Shown piece after piece: positions 1-9,125 of a stretch of DNA of 64,000 nt. The translations under genes were made by a program, and so were the position numbers. The notes beneath the pieces are model-generated. The model had not been told where the DNA came from and ran no database searches. It was given only the letters and a program-made list of their open reading frames with translations. Source of the stretch: Gelidibacter salicanalis (GTDB lineage Bacteria; Bacteroidota; Bacteroidia; Flavobacteriales; Flavobacteriaceae); assembly GCF_016469035.1 (NCBI RefSeq), contig NZ_JAEHJZ010000008.1, forward strand, positions 98,502 through 162,501. Direction: 5' to 3'. How positions within the stretch are numbered: the stretch's first letter is position 1; each line of letters opens with the position of its first letter.

Positions 1-567
1 AAACTTCAATTAATCATTTTATTAGGATCAATAGTTTTTATAACTATTATTGGTTTCGCCTATTTTAAGTACCTGCGTTCAAGGCATAAAATAGAAAAGG
101 AATTAATTGCAAGAAATAAGGAATTAGAAATTCAAAAACAACGGGAGTTGATTGAGATGAAGAACAAAGAGCTTGCTTCTTCTGCACTTCAGCTTATAGA
201 AAAGGATGAGTTTTTAAAAGACTTAAAGTCAAAAATTAGAGTAGGGAGTGATAAAATAAAAATTCACGAAATAAATAAGGTCCTAAGAACTGTTTCTAGT
301 GGTAACAATAATAATTGGGAGGAGTTCAAGTTGCGCTTTATTGATGTGAATAAGGAATTCTACGATAAAGTTTATGAAAAATATCCTAATCTTAGTCAAG
401 GCGATCAAAAAATATGCGCTTTGATAAAATTAAATTTGTCAAGTAAAGATATGGCCCGGCTTCTGGGTATTTCTGTGGAATCCGTGCATACTTCAAGGCA
501 TCGCATCAGAAAAAAAATGGATTTAGCGCGAAGTGTTAATCTAGAAGATTTCATTAATTCACTTTAA
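1..567 (+). CDS. LuxR-type HTH regulator, 3' part of gene
   Basis: The reading frame is open from the first base, so the start lies outside the window; 188 residues are visible. In order they are a hydrophobic membrane segment (about residues 4-22), a charged coiled-coil stretch (about 25-75) and a C-terminal GerE/LuxR-like helix-turn-helix (about 125-175, with LSQGDQKICALIKLNLSSKD and then MARLLGISVESVHTSRHRIR). This matches the large Flavobacteriaceae regulators with periplasmic or TPR sensor regions, one membrane helix, coiled coil and LuxR HTH. The sensor part is not visible. It lies directly upstream of the agar block in the same orientation, so control of that block is plausible but is an inference. 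Confidence 0.75.
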   Translation, partial: KLQLIILLGSIVFITIIGFAYFKYLRSRHKIEKELIARNKELEIQKQRELIEMKNKELASSALQLIEKDEFLKDLKSKIRVGSDKIKIHEINKVLRTVSSGNNNNWEEFKLRFIDVNKEFYDKVYEKYPNLSQGDQKICALIKLNLSSKDMARLLGISVESVHTSRHRIRKKMDLARSVNLEDFINSL

Positions 568-613
568 AACACAACTAACATTTTCTGCACACCCTTGTTT
601 TGTTTACATGTAA

Positions 614-627
614 AGTTTTTGTCAAGT
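614..627 (+). promoter_or_regulatory. Shared 14-mer AGTTTTTGTCAAGT upstream of the dehydrogenase gene
   Basis: The 14 bases AGTTTTTGTCAAGT are found here, in reverse orientation at 17916-17929, and again at 33138-33151. All three copies are intergenic and upstream of agar genes. A CATTTG follows 23 bases after the TTTTTG here and 24 bases after it in the 17.9 kb copy (read on the - strand). This resembles the spaced TTG / TAnnTTTG layout of Bacteroidota promoters. It could be a promoter element or the operator of a regulator shared by the three units. Confidence 0.45.
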
Positions 628-699
628 AGCTAAAGCTGCTCGTGCATTTGTTTTAATCTATTTTGGTTGTTGATTTAATACAAAAGGTATTTCATTTTA

Positions 700-1797
700 A
701 TGACGAAGAGGGGGTCTCTTTTTTCTAAAATCAGATCAAATAAATTTAAAACTTATAAATCAATGTATATGAAAACTAAGATGATGGCAACCCAATATGA
801 GGGCAATAAAACATTTACGATATTCGAAAAAGAAAAAGAGCAACCATCTAAAAATGAAGTACGCATCAAAGTCGCATTTGTAGGTGTTTGTGGAACTGAT
901 GTACATATCTATCATGGAATGATGGATAAACGTGTGAATATTCCAGTAACCATTGGGCACGAAATGTCAGGAGTAATTGACGCAGTTGGAGAGGGTGTCT
1001 CAGATTTTGTCATTGGGGACAAAGTTGTAGTTAGACCATTGGATGATAGAAAAGTTAAGCCTTCTGATAAGGGTTTCAATCACATTTGTGAAGAATTGAA
1101 ATTTATCGGTATTGATAGTCCCGGTGCAATGCAAGAGTATTGGAATGTTCCAGCATTCGTTCTTCATAAATTAAATAATGATACTGATCTTAAATTAGCA
1201 GCCCTAATTGAGCCATTATCCGTGGCTACTCACGATGTTAGAATGAGTGGTTTACAGGCGGGCGAAACGGTAGTTATATTAGGTGGGGGTCCAATAGGTT
1301 TACTAATTGCCTTGGTGGCAAAAGAATCAGGTGCTCAAGTGATTGTTTCAGAAATAAACGAAACAAGAATTGCAAAAGCGAAAGAATTAGGATTAACTAC
1401 TGTTAATCCGATGCAGGTTGATGTGGTTGCGTATGTGAAAGAGCAGACTGAAGGAAGGCTCGCCGATGTGGTTTTTGAGGTGGCTGGAGTTCAATCTGCT
1501 CTAGATGTTATGACAGAAGTGGCTGGAATAAGAGGCCGAATAGTTATGGTGGCAATTCATGGAGAAAAAAAACCTGTTGATTTATTTAAGTTTTTTTGGA
1601 AAGAATTGAAATTAATTGGCGCACGTGTTTATGAAAAAGAGGATTATGAAAAATCAATTGCATTAATAAATGCTAACAAATTACCATTTGAGGCTATGAT
1701 AACGGATGTGCAGCCGTTGAGTAACATTCAGCAGGTTTTCGAAAATATCGATAAGAATCCCGACGGCATGAAGGTGTTGATGGATTGTAGCTTATAG
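700..1797 (+). CDS. Zinc-type (MDR family) alcohol/sugar dehydrogenase
   Basis: Medium-chain dehydrogenase, probably NAD(P)-dependent oxidation of a sugar or polyol in the cytoplasm. Seen: GVCGTDVHIYHG with the catalytic-zinc Cys, the GHEMSG His-Glu motif, and the Rossmann glycine motif VILGGGPIGLL about 200 residues in. The structural-zinc lobe that normally carries four Cys has only one (NHICEELKFIG), so that zinc is probably absent. The first 21-23 residues are not typical of the family; ATG at 763 or 769 (MKTKMMATQYEG) may be the true start. It is followed 27 bp later by the SDR gene and opens the agar block; its substrate (galactose, galactonate or a deoxy-keto acid) cannot be told from sequence. 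Confidence 0.85.
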   Translation: MTKRGSLFSKIRSNKFKTYKSMYMKTKMMATQYEGNKTFTIFEKEKEQPSKNEVRIKVAFVGVCGTDVHIYHGMMDKRVNIPVTIGHEMSGVIDAVGEGVSDFVIGDKVVVRPLDDRKVKPSDKGFNHICEELKFIGIDSPGAMQEYWNVPAFVLHKLNNDTDLKLAALIEPLSVATHDVRMSGLQAGETVVILGGGPIGLLIALVAKESGAQVIVSEINETRIAKAKELGLTTVNPMQVDVVAYVKEQTEGRLADVVFEVAGVQSALDVMTEVAGIRGRIVMVAIHGEKKPVDLFKFFWKELKLIGARVYEKEDYEKSIALINANKLPFEAMITDVQPLSNIQQVFENIDKNPDGMKVLMDCSL

Positions 1798-1824
1798 AAT
1801 TGAATCATAATTAAAAAAATAGAA

Positions 1825-2595
1825 ATGAGTGTATTAAATAAATTTAGTTTAGAAGGTAAAACAGTATTGGTTACAGGTTGTAAAAGAGGAATTGGCAAAG
1901 CCATGGCTATTGGATTGGCAGAAGCCGGTGCAAATATTATTGGGGTTTCGGCATCATTAGAATTGTCTGGAAGTGCCGTAGAAAAAGAAGTGGTAGCCCG
2001 TGGAAAAAAATTCAGTGCATACCAATGTGATTTTTCAGATAGAAAAACATTGTACCAATTTATTGCTGAAGTAAAAAAAGACCATCCACAAATTGATGTC
2101 TTGGTAAACAATGCGGGAACCATTTTAAGAGCTCCCGCGGCTGAACATTCAGATGAATTGTGGGATAAGGTAATTGAAGTAAACCAAAATGCACAATTCA
2201 TATTAACTCGAGAAATTGGCAAGGAAATGGTAGCTCGTGGATTTGGAAAAATAATATTCACTGCTTCATTATTAACCTTTCAAGGTGGAGTTACAGTGCC
2301 CGGTTATGCTGCAAGTAAGGGTGCTATTGGACAGATGACGATGGCCTTTGCTAATGAATGGGCTGCAAAAGGTGTAAACGTAAATGCCATTGCGCCGGGG
2401 TATATATCTACAGACAATACCGAGGCATTACGTAAGGATCCTATAAGGTCAGAATCGATCTTATCTCGTATTCCGGCAGGACGCTGGGGGGAAGCTGAAG
2501 ATTTTGCTGGGCCCACCGTGTTTCTAGCGTCGGAAGCTGCCAGTTATATGAATGGAGCGATTGTTCTTGTGGACGGTGGTTGGATGGGTAGATAG
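1825..2595 (+). CDS. KduD-like short-chain dehydrogenase (SDR)
   Basis: 256 residues, the full length of a classical SDR. Seen: the cofactor motif TGCKRGIG, NNAG, a SLL catalytic-Ser segment, YAASK with the catalytic Tyr and Lys, and the C-terminal VDGGW. The overall pattern (SxQGGxxVPxYxASK, INVNAIAPGY, RIPAGRWG) follows KduD, 2-dehydro-3-deoxy-D-gluconate 5-dehydrogenase. KduD works on keto-deoxy sugar acids, so a role in keto-deoxy-galactonate or -gluconate interconversion within this locus fits. It is the second gene of a likely pair with the zinc dehydrogenase; the next 610 bp hold no intact gene. Confidence 0.85.
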   Translation: MSVLNKFSLEGKTVLVTGCKRGIGKAMAIGLAEAGANIIGVSASLELSGSAVEKEVVARGKKFSAYQCDFSDRKTLYQFIAEVKKDHPQIDVLVNNAGTILRAPAAEHSDELWDKVIEVNQNAQFILTREIGKEMVARGFGKIIFTASLLTFQGGVTVPGYAASKGAIGQMTMAFANEWAAKGVNVNAIAPGYISTDNTEALRKDPIRSESILSRIPAGRWGEAEDFAGPTVFLASEAASYMNGAIVLVDGGWMGR

Positions 2596-3205
2596 TCAGA
2601 TAAAAACTAATGGGGATAGTAGCAATTTCATCGGATGATACGGGATGCTCTGATTTTGGTTTTCGATAAAGTAGACATCACATATCCCTAATATAGATAA
2701 ATCAGTTTCAAGAGAAGTGAGATTGACATAGGTTTAAATTATAGTACTGTTTGTTCGCCATACCATGCGAGACTTAAAACAGGGAATTGCTATAAAGAAA
2801 TTACTTAGAATATAAAAGAGTGCCAAGAATTAGGTGTTAATGGTGATCGCAAGGTGCGGAAATCGAATTCTCTTTAGATTCTATCACTGTTGTTAATCAT
2901 ATATAACAATTCGGTTACTCAAATGTAACTTTATCTTGGAAAAAAAAGGGAAGCTCTTTACGAAGTGGGGGTTGAAGTCTATATTTCCAGATCGAACGGC
3001 AGAGCTTTAATTATGAGGTGAAAATATTTCAGACGTGAAAGATCTGTCTTCCAAATATCACTAAAGGGTAAAGGAAATAAATGTAGAAGAAATTATCTGA
3101 ACTTACTCTAGACGAATGATTGGAAATCATGCAGAAAAAATTATTATGAAGCTGCTGAAGGGTGGATATACATAGAAAACAGAATTAAAAAATAAAACGA
3201 AAATC
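2596..3205. other. Gene-free 610-bp stretch, probably decayed sequence
   Basis: No open frame of useful length on either strand. Stretches in the + frames read as protein-like segments broken by frequent stops, suggesting a decayed gene, but I could not assign it to a family. No strong terminator hairpin was seen. The last part must hold the promoter of the aldehyde dehydrogenase operon starting at 3206. Confidence 0.4.
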
Positions 3206-4660
3206 ATGACAGAAATAAAAGTTTATCAGCTTTTTATAAATGGAGAGTGGGTAGCGTCAACTTCAGGGGAAACAATAGATATTATTAATCCATCAACTGA
3301 AGTAATTGTTGCACGCGTACAAAACGGAACTGAAGAAGAAGCTGCTAGAGCATTAGAAGCGGCTGAAAGTGCACAGAAAGAATGGAAGAAGCTGCCAGCG
3401 CGTTCTCGGGCAAATTTATTATATAAACTTGCCGCTGAAATAAAAGCAAACTCAGAATATTTGGCTGAATTGCTTGTTAAAGAGCAAGGGAAATTATTGA
3501 AAGTTGCGAAAGGGGAGGTTGCTGCAGCTGCTTCTTTTATAGAATACGCTTGTGAAGGTGCGCGCCGAATAGAAGGAGATATCGTTCCTTCCGATAATCC
3601 AAATGAACAGATCTGGATTCAAAAAATTCCTAGAGGAGTCGTTGTTGCTATAACCGCATGGAACTTCCCATTAGCGTTAGCTGCAAGAAAATTGGGGCCA
3701 GCTTTAATTGCAGGAAATACTATTGTAATAAAGCCTGCTTCGGAAACACCTTTAGCGACTTTAGAATTAGGGTATCTCGCCAACAAAGTAGGTATTCCTG
3801 CGGGAGTAATCAATATTTTAACTGGACCTGGACGTCTTATGGGTAATGCCTTGGTAGAAAACCCTATAACCAAAATGGTAACAATGACAGGTTCTACTAC
3901 AGTAGGACAGCAAATTGCACGGAATGCGGCCGTTAACCTAACCCACGTTCAATTAGAGCTAGGTGGAAAGGCTCCTTTTATAGTGTTTGAGGACGCAGAT
4001 ATTGATGCTGCTGTAGCTTCTGCTTTGCATTCACGTTTTGACAACTGCGGACAGGTCTGTACCTGTAATGAGCGTATGTACCTTCATGAAGAGATTTATG
4101 ATGTGTTTATGATAAAGTTCATTGCAGCAGCAAAAGCTCTGAAAGTGGGAGATCCCATGTTGCATGATACTGATATGGGACCAAAGATTAATGATGCAGA
4201 ATTGAAAAACATGGAGCGCTTAGTAGAAATAAGTGTCAAGGAGGGAGCAACAATAGCAACAGGAGGAAAGCGTCCTGAAGGGGCGCAGTTTAATAATGGA
4301 TTCTGGTTTGAACCAACAGTACTCACTAATGTAACTCAGGACATGACTATTGTGCACGAAGAATCGTTTGGGCCAATACTACCAGTTTTGAAATTCAAAA
4401 CCTTTGAAGAGGTTATTTGCTATGCCAATGACAGTCACTATGGTTTAGCCGCCATGATATTTACCAATGATATGAATACAATCATGAAGTGTAATGAAGA
4501 ACTTGAATATGGAGAGATTTATGTAAATAGAGGTCATGGCGAACAACATCAAGGCTTTCACAATGGCTATAAGTTATCGGGTTCAGGAGGTGAAGACGGT
4601 AAATATGGTTTTGAACAATATCTAGAAAAGAAAACTTTTTATATCAAACATAAAATATAG
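3206..4660 (+). CDS. Aldehyde dehydrogenase, probable 3,6-anhydro-L-galactose dehydrogenase
   Basis: 484 residues, full-length ALDH of the AldA/lactaldehyde dehydrogenase type. The ELGGK motif carries the general base E251 and NCGQVC carries the catalytic C285. In agar-degrading bacteria an ALDH oxidises 3,6-anhydro-L-galactose to 3,6-anhydro-L-galactonate. That function is inferred here from the next genes: an enolase-superfamily cycloisomerase 7 bp downstream, then GH117 and the keto-deoxy sugar kinase. No signal peptide, so cytoplasmic. A paralogue of very similar architecture lies at 24654-26099 in the - strand operon. Confidence 0.85.
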   Translation: MTEIKVYQLFINGEWVASTSGETIDIINPSTEVIVARVQNGTEEEAARALEAAESAQKEWKKLPARSRANLLYKLAAEIKANSEYLAELLVKEQGKLLKVAKGEVAAAASFIEYACEGARRIEGDIVPSDNPNEQIWIQKIPRGVVVAITAWNFPLALAARKLGPALIAGNTIVIKPASETPLATLELGYLANKVGIPAGVINILTGPGRLMGNALVENPITKMVTMTGSTTVGQQIARNAAVNLTHVQLELGGKAPFIVFEDADIDAAVASALHSRFDNCGQVCTCNERMYLHEEIYDVFMIKFIAAAKALKVGDPMLHDTDMGPKINDAELKNMERLVEISVKEGATIATGGKRPEGAQFNNGFWFEPTVLTNVTQDMTIVHEESFGPILPVLKFKTFEEVICYANDSHYGLAAMIFTNDMNTIMKCNEELEYGEIYVNRGHGEQHQGFHNGYKLSGSGGEDGKYGFEQYLEKKTFYIKHKI

Positions 4661-4667
4661 TTAAAGT

Positions 4668-5762
4668 ATGAGTACTAGAATCTCTAAAATACAAACCCAG
4701 TTGTTTACGGTTCCTTTGCTAGAAGTCCTTTCTGATGCAAAACACGGAGATCATTATCATTTTGAGTTAGTTACCGTAAGTATAACTTTGGAGGATGGGA
4801 GCGAGGGTACTGGGTACACCTATACAGGAGGGAAAGGTGGTTTTGCCATTAAGGCTATGTTAGAGCACGATTTCACTAGTGCGCTTATAGGTAAAGATGG
4901 TGCGGATATTGAAGGAATCTACGAATTTTTAGAATGGCATATCCATTACGTCGGTAGGGGTGGAATTGCATCGTTTGCAATTTCTGCCGTAGACATCGCG
5001 CTTTGGGATATTCGTTGTAAAAAAGCGGATCAACCATTATGGAAAATGGCAGGTGGTGAGGGAAATACTTGTAAAGCATACTGTGGCGGAATCGACTTAA
5101 TGTTTCCTTTGGAAAAACTCTTAGCCAACATAAAAAATTATCTAGAACGTGGTTTTAATGCGATTAAGATTAAAATTGGTCGAGAAAATTTAAATGAAGA
5201 TTTGGAACGTATCAAAGCAGTAAGAGAATATGTTGGTCCAGATGTCACATTTATGGTCGATGCCAATTATTCTATGACCATACAGGAAGCTATCAATGCT
5301 ATTGAGGGTTTTAAGCAATATGATATCACCTGGTTTGAAGAACCCATCATTCCTGATAACTACAAAGGTTACGGTGAGATAGTTGATGAAACTGGATTTC
5401 CTTTGGCTATGGGGGAAAATCTACATACTATTCATGAATTTGGATATGCCATGGAACAATCAAAATTAGCGTTTATTCAACCAGATGCCTCTAACTGTGG
5501 AGGTATTACTGGATGGTTGGCTGCCGCTAAATTGGCTGCTAAATACGATATTCCAGCATGTTCTCACGGCATGCAAGAGTTACACGTGAGCCTAGTGTCT
5601 TCACAACCTAATTCTGGATGGTTAGAAGTGCATAGTTTCCCTATTGATGAGTATACGATGCGACCTCTGGTAGTTAAAGATTACAGAGCGGTTGCGCCAG
5701 AAAACCCAGGGATTGGAGTGATTTTTAACTGGGAGAAATTAGAGCCATTTGAACAAAAATAA
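4668..5762 (+). CDS. Enolase-superfamily 3,6-anhydro-L-galactonate cycloisomerase
   Basis: 364 residues, mandelate racemase/muconate lactonising fold. Seen: the KIKIG lysine motif, metal ligands in MVDANYS, FEEPI and MGENLHT, then PDASNCGG and a SHGMQE segment in the C-terminal barrel. In agar pathways this enzyme opens 3,6-anhydro-L-galactonate to 2-keto-3-deoxygalactonate. The assignment rests on position between the ALDH and GH117; the family also contains sugar-acid dehydratases (galactonate and others), which sequence alone does not exclude. The stop codon is followed 4 bp later by the GH117 start. Confidence 0.8.
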   Translation: MSTRISKIQTQLFTVPLLEVLSDAKHGDHYHFELVTVSITLEDGSEGTGYTYTGGKGGFAIKAMLEHDFTSALIGKDGADIEGIYEFLEWHIHYVGRGGIASFAISAVDIALWDIRCKKADQPLWKMAGGEGNTCKAYCGGIDLMFPLEKLLANIKNYLERGFNAIKIKIGRENLNEDLERIKAVREYVGPDVTFMVDANYSMTIQEAINAIEGFKQYDITWFEEPIIPDNYKGYGEIVDETGFPLAMGENLHTIHEFGYAMEQSKLAFIQPDASNCGGITGWLAAAKLAAKYDIPACSHGMQELHVSLVSSQPNSGWLEVHSFPIDEYTMRPLVVKDYRAVAPENPGIGVIFNWEKLEPFEQK

Positions 5763-5766
5763 ATAT

Positions 5767-6885
5767 ATGAGAATAGAAATAACAGACGAACAGTTGGATT
5801 TTTTGGGAATTACAAATAAAGATTATTTAAGCGCAGCTAGTAAGAGAGCATTACAATGGCCAATGGATTTAGGAAACGAATGGTTTTTTGAGTATGAAGT
5901 TGAAGATGTAAAAGGCGATTTAGCATACGAAGAAGGCATTGTAAGGAGAGATCCTAGCGCGATGATTAAGTATAATAATAAATATTTTGTGTGGTATTCG
6001 AAATCTGTAGGTCCTACTGACGGTTTTGCTGGTAATCTTGAAAACAGTAAAGTGTTTCCTTGGGATAGGTGTGATATATGGTATGCAACATCTTATGATG
6101 GAATTACATGGAAAGAAGAAGGTTTAGCTGTAGCTAGAGGAAAAGCTGGGACTTATGATGATCGTTCTGTTTTTACTCCAGAAATTATGGAGCATGACGG
6201 AATATACTACCTTACTTATCAAACCGTAAAATGTCCTTATACAGTGAGAGTAAAAGAAGAGGTGGCTTTAGCTTGGGCAAATTCACCTTATGGTCCTTGG
6301 ACTAAAAGTGTTGGACCAATATTAAGTCCTGCAAATAATGGCATTTGGAAAGATGATATAGATAGCAGATTTGCCGTTGAGAAAAAGGGGGATTTTGATA
6401 GTCACAAAACCCATGACCCTTGTATAATACCATATAAAGGAAAGTTTTATTTGTACTATAAAGGAGAGCAAATGGGCGAAGCTATAACTTTTGGTGGCCG
6501 ACAAATTAGGCATGGCGTTGCTATTGCTGAGAATCCAAAGGGGCCTTATATAAAATCTCCCTACAATCCGATCTCCAATAGCGGTCATGAGATTTGTGTT
6601 TGGAAGTATAATGGCGGCATAGCCTCTCTGATAACCACAGATGGTCCAGAAAAAAACACAGTCCAATGGGCTCCTGATGGAATTAATTTTGAAATAAAAT
6701 CCATTGTTAAGGGAGCGCCCCATGCCATTGGATTAAACCGAACTGTAGATGCGGAGATACATCCAACGCATATTTTACGATGGGGTTTGACTCATCAATA
6801 TATGAATGATGACTATCAATATATTCGAAGATTTACCACTTGGGAAATAAAGCATCATACAGCTAAGGGGGAAAAAGAAAGTTAA
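5767..6885 (+). CDS. GH117 alpha-1,3-(3,6-anhydro)-L-galactosidase (neoagarobiose hydrolase)
   Basis: About 372 residues, five-bladed propeller glycoside hydrolase. The N-terminal SAASKR fits the SxAxxR motif of GH117, and segments such as [36 protein letters not shown] and [12 protein letters not shown] are propeller-blade sequences of this family. GH117 removes 3,6-anhydro-L-galactose from the non-reducing end of neoagaro-oligosaccharides and supplies the substrate of the two preceding gene products. ATG at 5767 was preferred over an upstream TTG that would overlap the previous gene. No signal peptide is evident, so it probably acts inside the cell. Confidence 0.9.
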   Translation: MRIEITDEQLDFLGITNKDYLSAASKRALQWPMDLGNEWFFEYEVEDVKGDLAYEEGIVRRDPSAMIKYNNKYFVWYSKSVGPTDGFAGNLENSKVFPWDRCDIWYATSYDGITWKEEGLAVARGKAGTYDDRSVFTPEIMEHDGIYYLTYQTVKCPYTVRVKEEVALAWANSPYGPWTKSVGPILSPANNGIWKDDIDSRFAVEKKGDFDSHKTHDPCIIPYKGKFYLYYKGEQMGEAITFGGRQIRHGVAIAENPKGPYIKSPYNPISNSGHEICVWKYNGGIASLITTDGPEKNTVQWAPDGINFEIKSIVKGAPHAIGLNRTVDAEIHPTHILRWGLTHQYMNDDYQYIRRFTTWEIKHHTAKGEKES

Positions 6886-6915
6886 AATTATAAGAAGTAA
6901 AATTTTAAAGTGAAT

Positions 6916-7938
6916 ATGCAAAAAGTGGTCACATTTGGAGAGATAATGCTGCGATTTTCAACCGAACATCATTTACGATTTTCGCAGGCTAAATTCTTTG
7001 AAGCAACTTATGGTGGTAGTGAATTTAATGTTGCGGTTTCTTTGGTTAATTACGGTGTCCCAACAGTCTTTGTGACACGTATTCCTAATAATGATATTGG
7101 GCATTGTGCCTTGAAGGAAATGCGGAAATTTAATGTGGAGTCTACGAAAATACAGTTTGGTGGGGATCGATTAGGTGTGTATTACCTTGAACAAGGTGTT
7201 AGCTCAAGGGGAAGTAATGTGGTTTATGACAGAGCGAACAGTTCTATGGCAACCATTCAAAAAGGCTCTATCAATTGGGAGGAAGTCTTTCAGGGCGCTA
7301 CTTGGTTTCATTGGAGTGGGGTTACACCTGCTATCTCGGACTCGGCTGCGCAAGTTTGTTTAGAGGCCGTAATTGCAGCCCATGAATTAGGAGTCACTGT
7401 TTCTTCAGATCTTAATTTCCGATCTAAACTTTGGCAATACGGAAAATTCCCTAAAGACGTTATGCCTGAATTGCTCCAATACACCAATGTGATGCTTGGT
7501 GATCTTGAGACTGCCTTTTTTATGTTGGGAAAAGAGAAAATCAAACCAAAATATCAGGATAAAAAAGCACTGGCTCCGCTATACCAGACGTTGTTTGAGT
7601 TGTGTCCAAATTTAACTATTGCTGCCACAACATTAAGAAACTCTATCAGTGCTTCATATCAGCAAATTGGAGGCATCTTGTATGATGGAAATCAAATTTT
7701 TACTTCAGACATTAAAGATGTTAGACCTGTTGTGGACAGAGTTGGAAGTGGTGATGCATTTATGGGCGGATTGATTTATGGACTTTTGGAATATAATAAA
7801 GATTTGCAAAGAACATTGGACTTTGCAGTAGCCGCCTGCTGTTTAAAGCATACAATTTCCGGAGATTATAATTTAGCAACGCTTCAAGAAATTGAAAAAA
7901 TGCTCCAAGGTGATATAAGCGGAAAAGTTTCAAGATAA
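6916..7938 (+). CDS. kdgK: 2-keto-3-deoxy-gluconate/galactonate kinase (PfkB family)
   Basis: About 340 residues, ribokinase/PfkB fold. Seen: the N-terminal TFGEIMLRFS strand, the YGGSEFNVAVSL substrate-lid region and the C-terminal DRVGSGDAFMGG motif with the catalytic Asp. This is the KdgK pattern; it phosphorylates 2-keto-3-deoxygalactonate (from anhydrogalactonate) or 2-keto-3-deoxygluconate at O6. ATG 6916 was chosen over GTG 6910. It lies 30 bp after GH117, and the aldolase that uses its product follows after a broken regulator gene. Confidence 0.87.
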   Translation: MQKVVTFGEIMLRFSTEHHLRFSQAKFFEATYGGSEFNVAVSLVNYGVPTVFVTRIPNNDIGHCALKEMRKFNVESTKIQFGGDRLGVYYLEQGVSSRGSNVVYDRANSSMATIQKGSINWEEVFQGATWFHWSGVTPAISDSAAQVCLEAVIAAHELGVTVSSDLNFRSKLWQYGKFPKDVMPELLQYTNVMLGDLETAFFMLGKEKIKPKYQDKKALAPLYQTLFELCPNLTIAATTLRNSISASYQQIGGILYDGNQIFTSDIKDVRPVVDRVGSGDAFMGGLIYGLLEYNKDLQRTLDFAVAACCLKHTISGDYNLATLQEIEKMLQGDISGKVSR

Positions 7939-7944
7939 ATCACT

Positions 7945-8428
7945 ATGATGACCTTAAAAAAAATATCATATCTCACCGACTTTTCACTATCAACAGTGTC
8001 CAAAGGGCTTAATAATAGTTTTGATATCAGCAACGCAACTAAAAAGATGATTCAAGATATTGCATTTGAGTACAATTATACACCACACCCTTTAAGAAGG
8101 AGCAAAACCAATATGATTGCCGTGATTATCTCACACGTAAACCATCTGTCTTATGGCAACTCCCTATTTGATATTGAGAAATCAGTTTCCAAATATGGAT
8201 ATCGAATTTTGTTGCACCAATCCTTTGAAAAAGAAATAAAAGTAAAAGGAGTTTTTGCTAGAAATTACAGATGGTAATGTCGATGCGGCCATTATGCTTT
8301 CAACCATTGTTTATGTACAACAAGGCACAATTTATTGAACATGTACAAATCCATAAGCACCAAACAGAGGAGGATTTATTGGAAAGTTGTAAAATCAACT
8401 TTCAAAATTTATTAAAACAGATCAACTA
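7945..8428 (+). pseudogene. LacI-family regulator, frameshifted and truncated
   Basis: The first 110 codons encode a LacI helix-turn-helix (KISYLTDFSLSTVSKGLNN) and the start of the sugar-binding domain (NMIAVIISHVNHLSYGNSLF). The frame then ends after VFARNYRW. A neighbouring frame continues with LEITDGNVDAAIMLST, which is what a LacI protein should read at that point, so there is a frameshift. Most of the sugar-binding domain is missing afterwards; the last stretch up to 8428 reads as an unrelated or shuffled tail. Intact homologues are about 340 residues. It sits between kinase and aldolase and was presumably the local repressor. Confidence 0.75.
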
Positions 8429-8431
8429 AGT

Positions 8432-9109
8432 ATGGCACAATTTACAAGGATAGAAGTAGCGCAAATAATGAAAGATTCTGGTCTGGTTCCATTATTTTAT
8501 CATGAAGACATTTCAGTATGCAAAGCTGTTTTGAAGGCCTGCTACGATGGTGGCGCCCGTTTATTGGAGTTTACCTCGAGAGGAGATTTTGCTCATGATG
8601 TGTTTGCTGATTTGATAAGGTATGCTATTAAGGAACTACCAGGAATGATTTTAGGTGTTGGTTCTGTAACCGATTCTGCTGGTGCATCATTATATATGCA
8701 CTTGGGAGCAAACTTTATAGTTACGCCTGTGTTAAGAGAGGACATAGCTAATGTTTGTAATAGACGTAAAGTGTTTTGGTCACCGGGTTGTGGAAGTCTA
8801 ACAGAAATTACAAAAGCTGAAGAATTAGGTTGTGAAATAGTAAAGTTGTTTCCGGGAGATATTTACGGGCCACAATTTGTAAGAGCAATCAAGGGACCGC
8901 AACCTTGGACAAGCATTATGCCTACAGGAGGTGTATCTCCAACAGAAGAAAATTTAACAAGTTGGTTTCTCTCTGGGGTAACTTGTGTAGGTATGGGGTC
9001 TCAACTTATTGCAATGGATTCGGATGGACAATTTGATTATAACAATATTGAGAGGGTAATTCGAAATACCTTAAAGATAATAAAAAAAATAAGAGAGATT
9101 AATCAATAA
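8432..9109 (+). CDS. KDPG/KDPGal aldolase
   Basis: 225 residues, class I aldolase of the Eda/KDPG family. Seen: the LLEFTSRG segment with the catalytic Glu, GVGSVTD, SPGCGS, and EIVKLFPGD with the Schiff-base Lys, followed by PTGGVSP phosphate-binding residues. It cleaves 2-keto-3-deoxy-6-phosphogalactonate or -gluconate to pyruvate and glyceraldehyde-3-phosphate, the last step after KdgK. Cytoplasmic. The MFS gene follows 16 bp downstream. Confidence 0.9.
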   Translation: MAQFTRIEVAQIMKDSGLVPLFYHEDISVCKAVLKACYDGGARLLEFTSRGDFAHDVFADLIRYAIKELPGMILGVGSVTDSAGASLYMHLGANFIVTPVLREDIANVCNRRKVFWSPGCGSLTEITKAEELGCEIVKLFPGDIYGPQFVRAIKGPQPWTSIMPTGGVSPTEENLTSWFLSGVTCVGMGSQLIAMDSDGQFDYNNIERVIRNTLKIIKKIREINQ

Positions 9110-9125
9110 AAAATAAACTTTTAGA

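Noticed and set aside
1825-9109. Alginate or pectin locus, suggested by KduD, KdgK and KDPG aldolase
   Set aside because: No polysaccharide lyase is present, while GH117, GH50 and GH16 agarases are; 2-keto-3-deoxygalactonate from anhydrogalactose explains the same kinase and aldolase.
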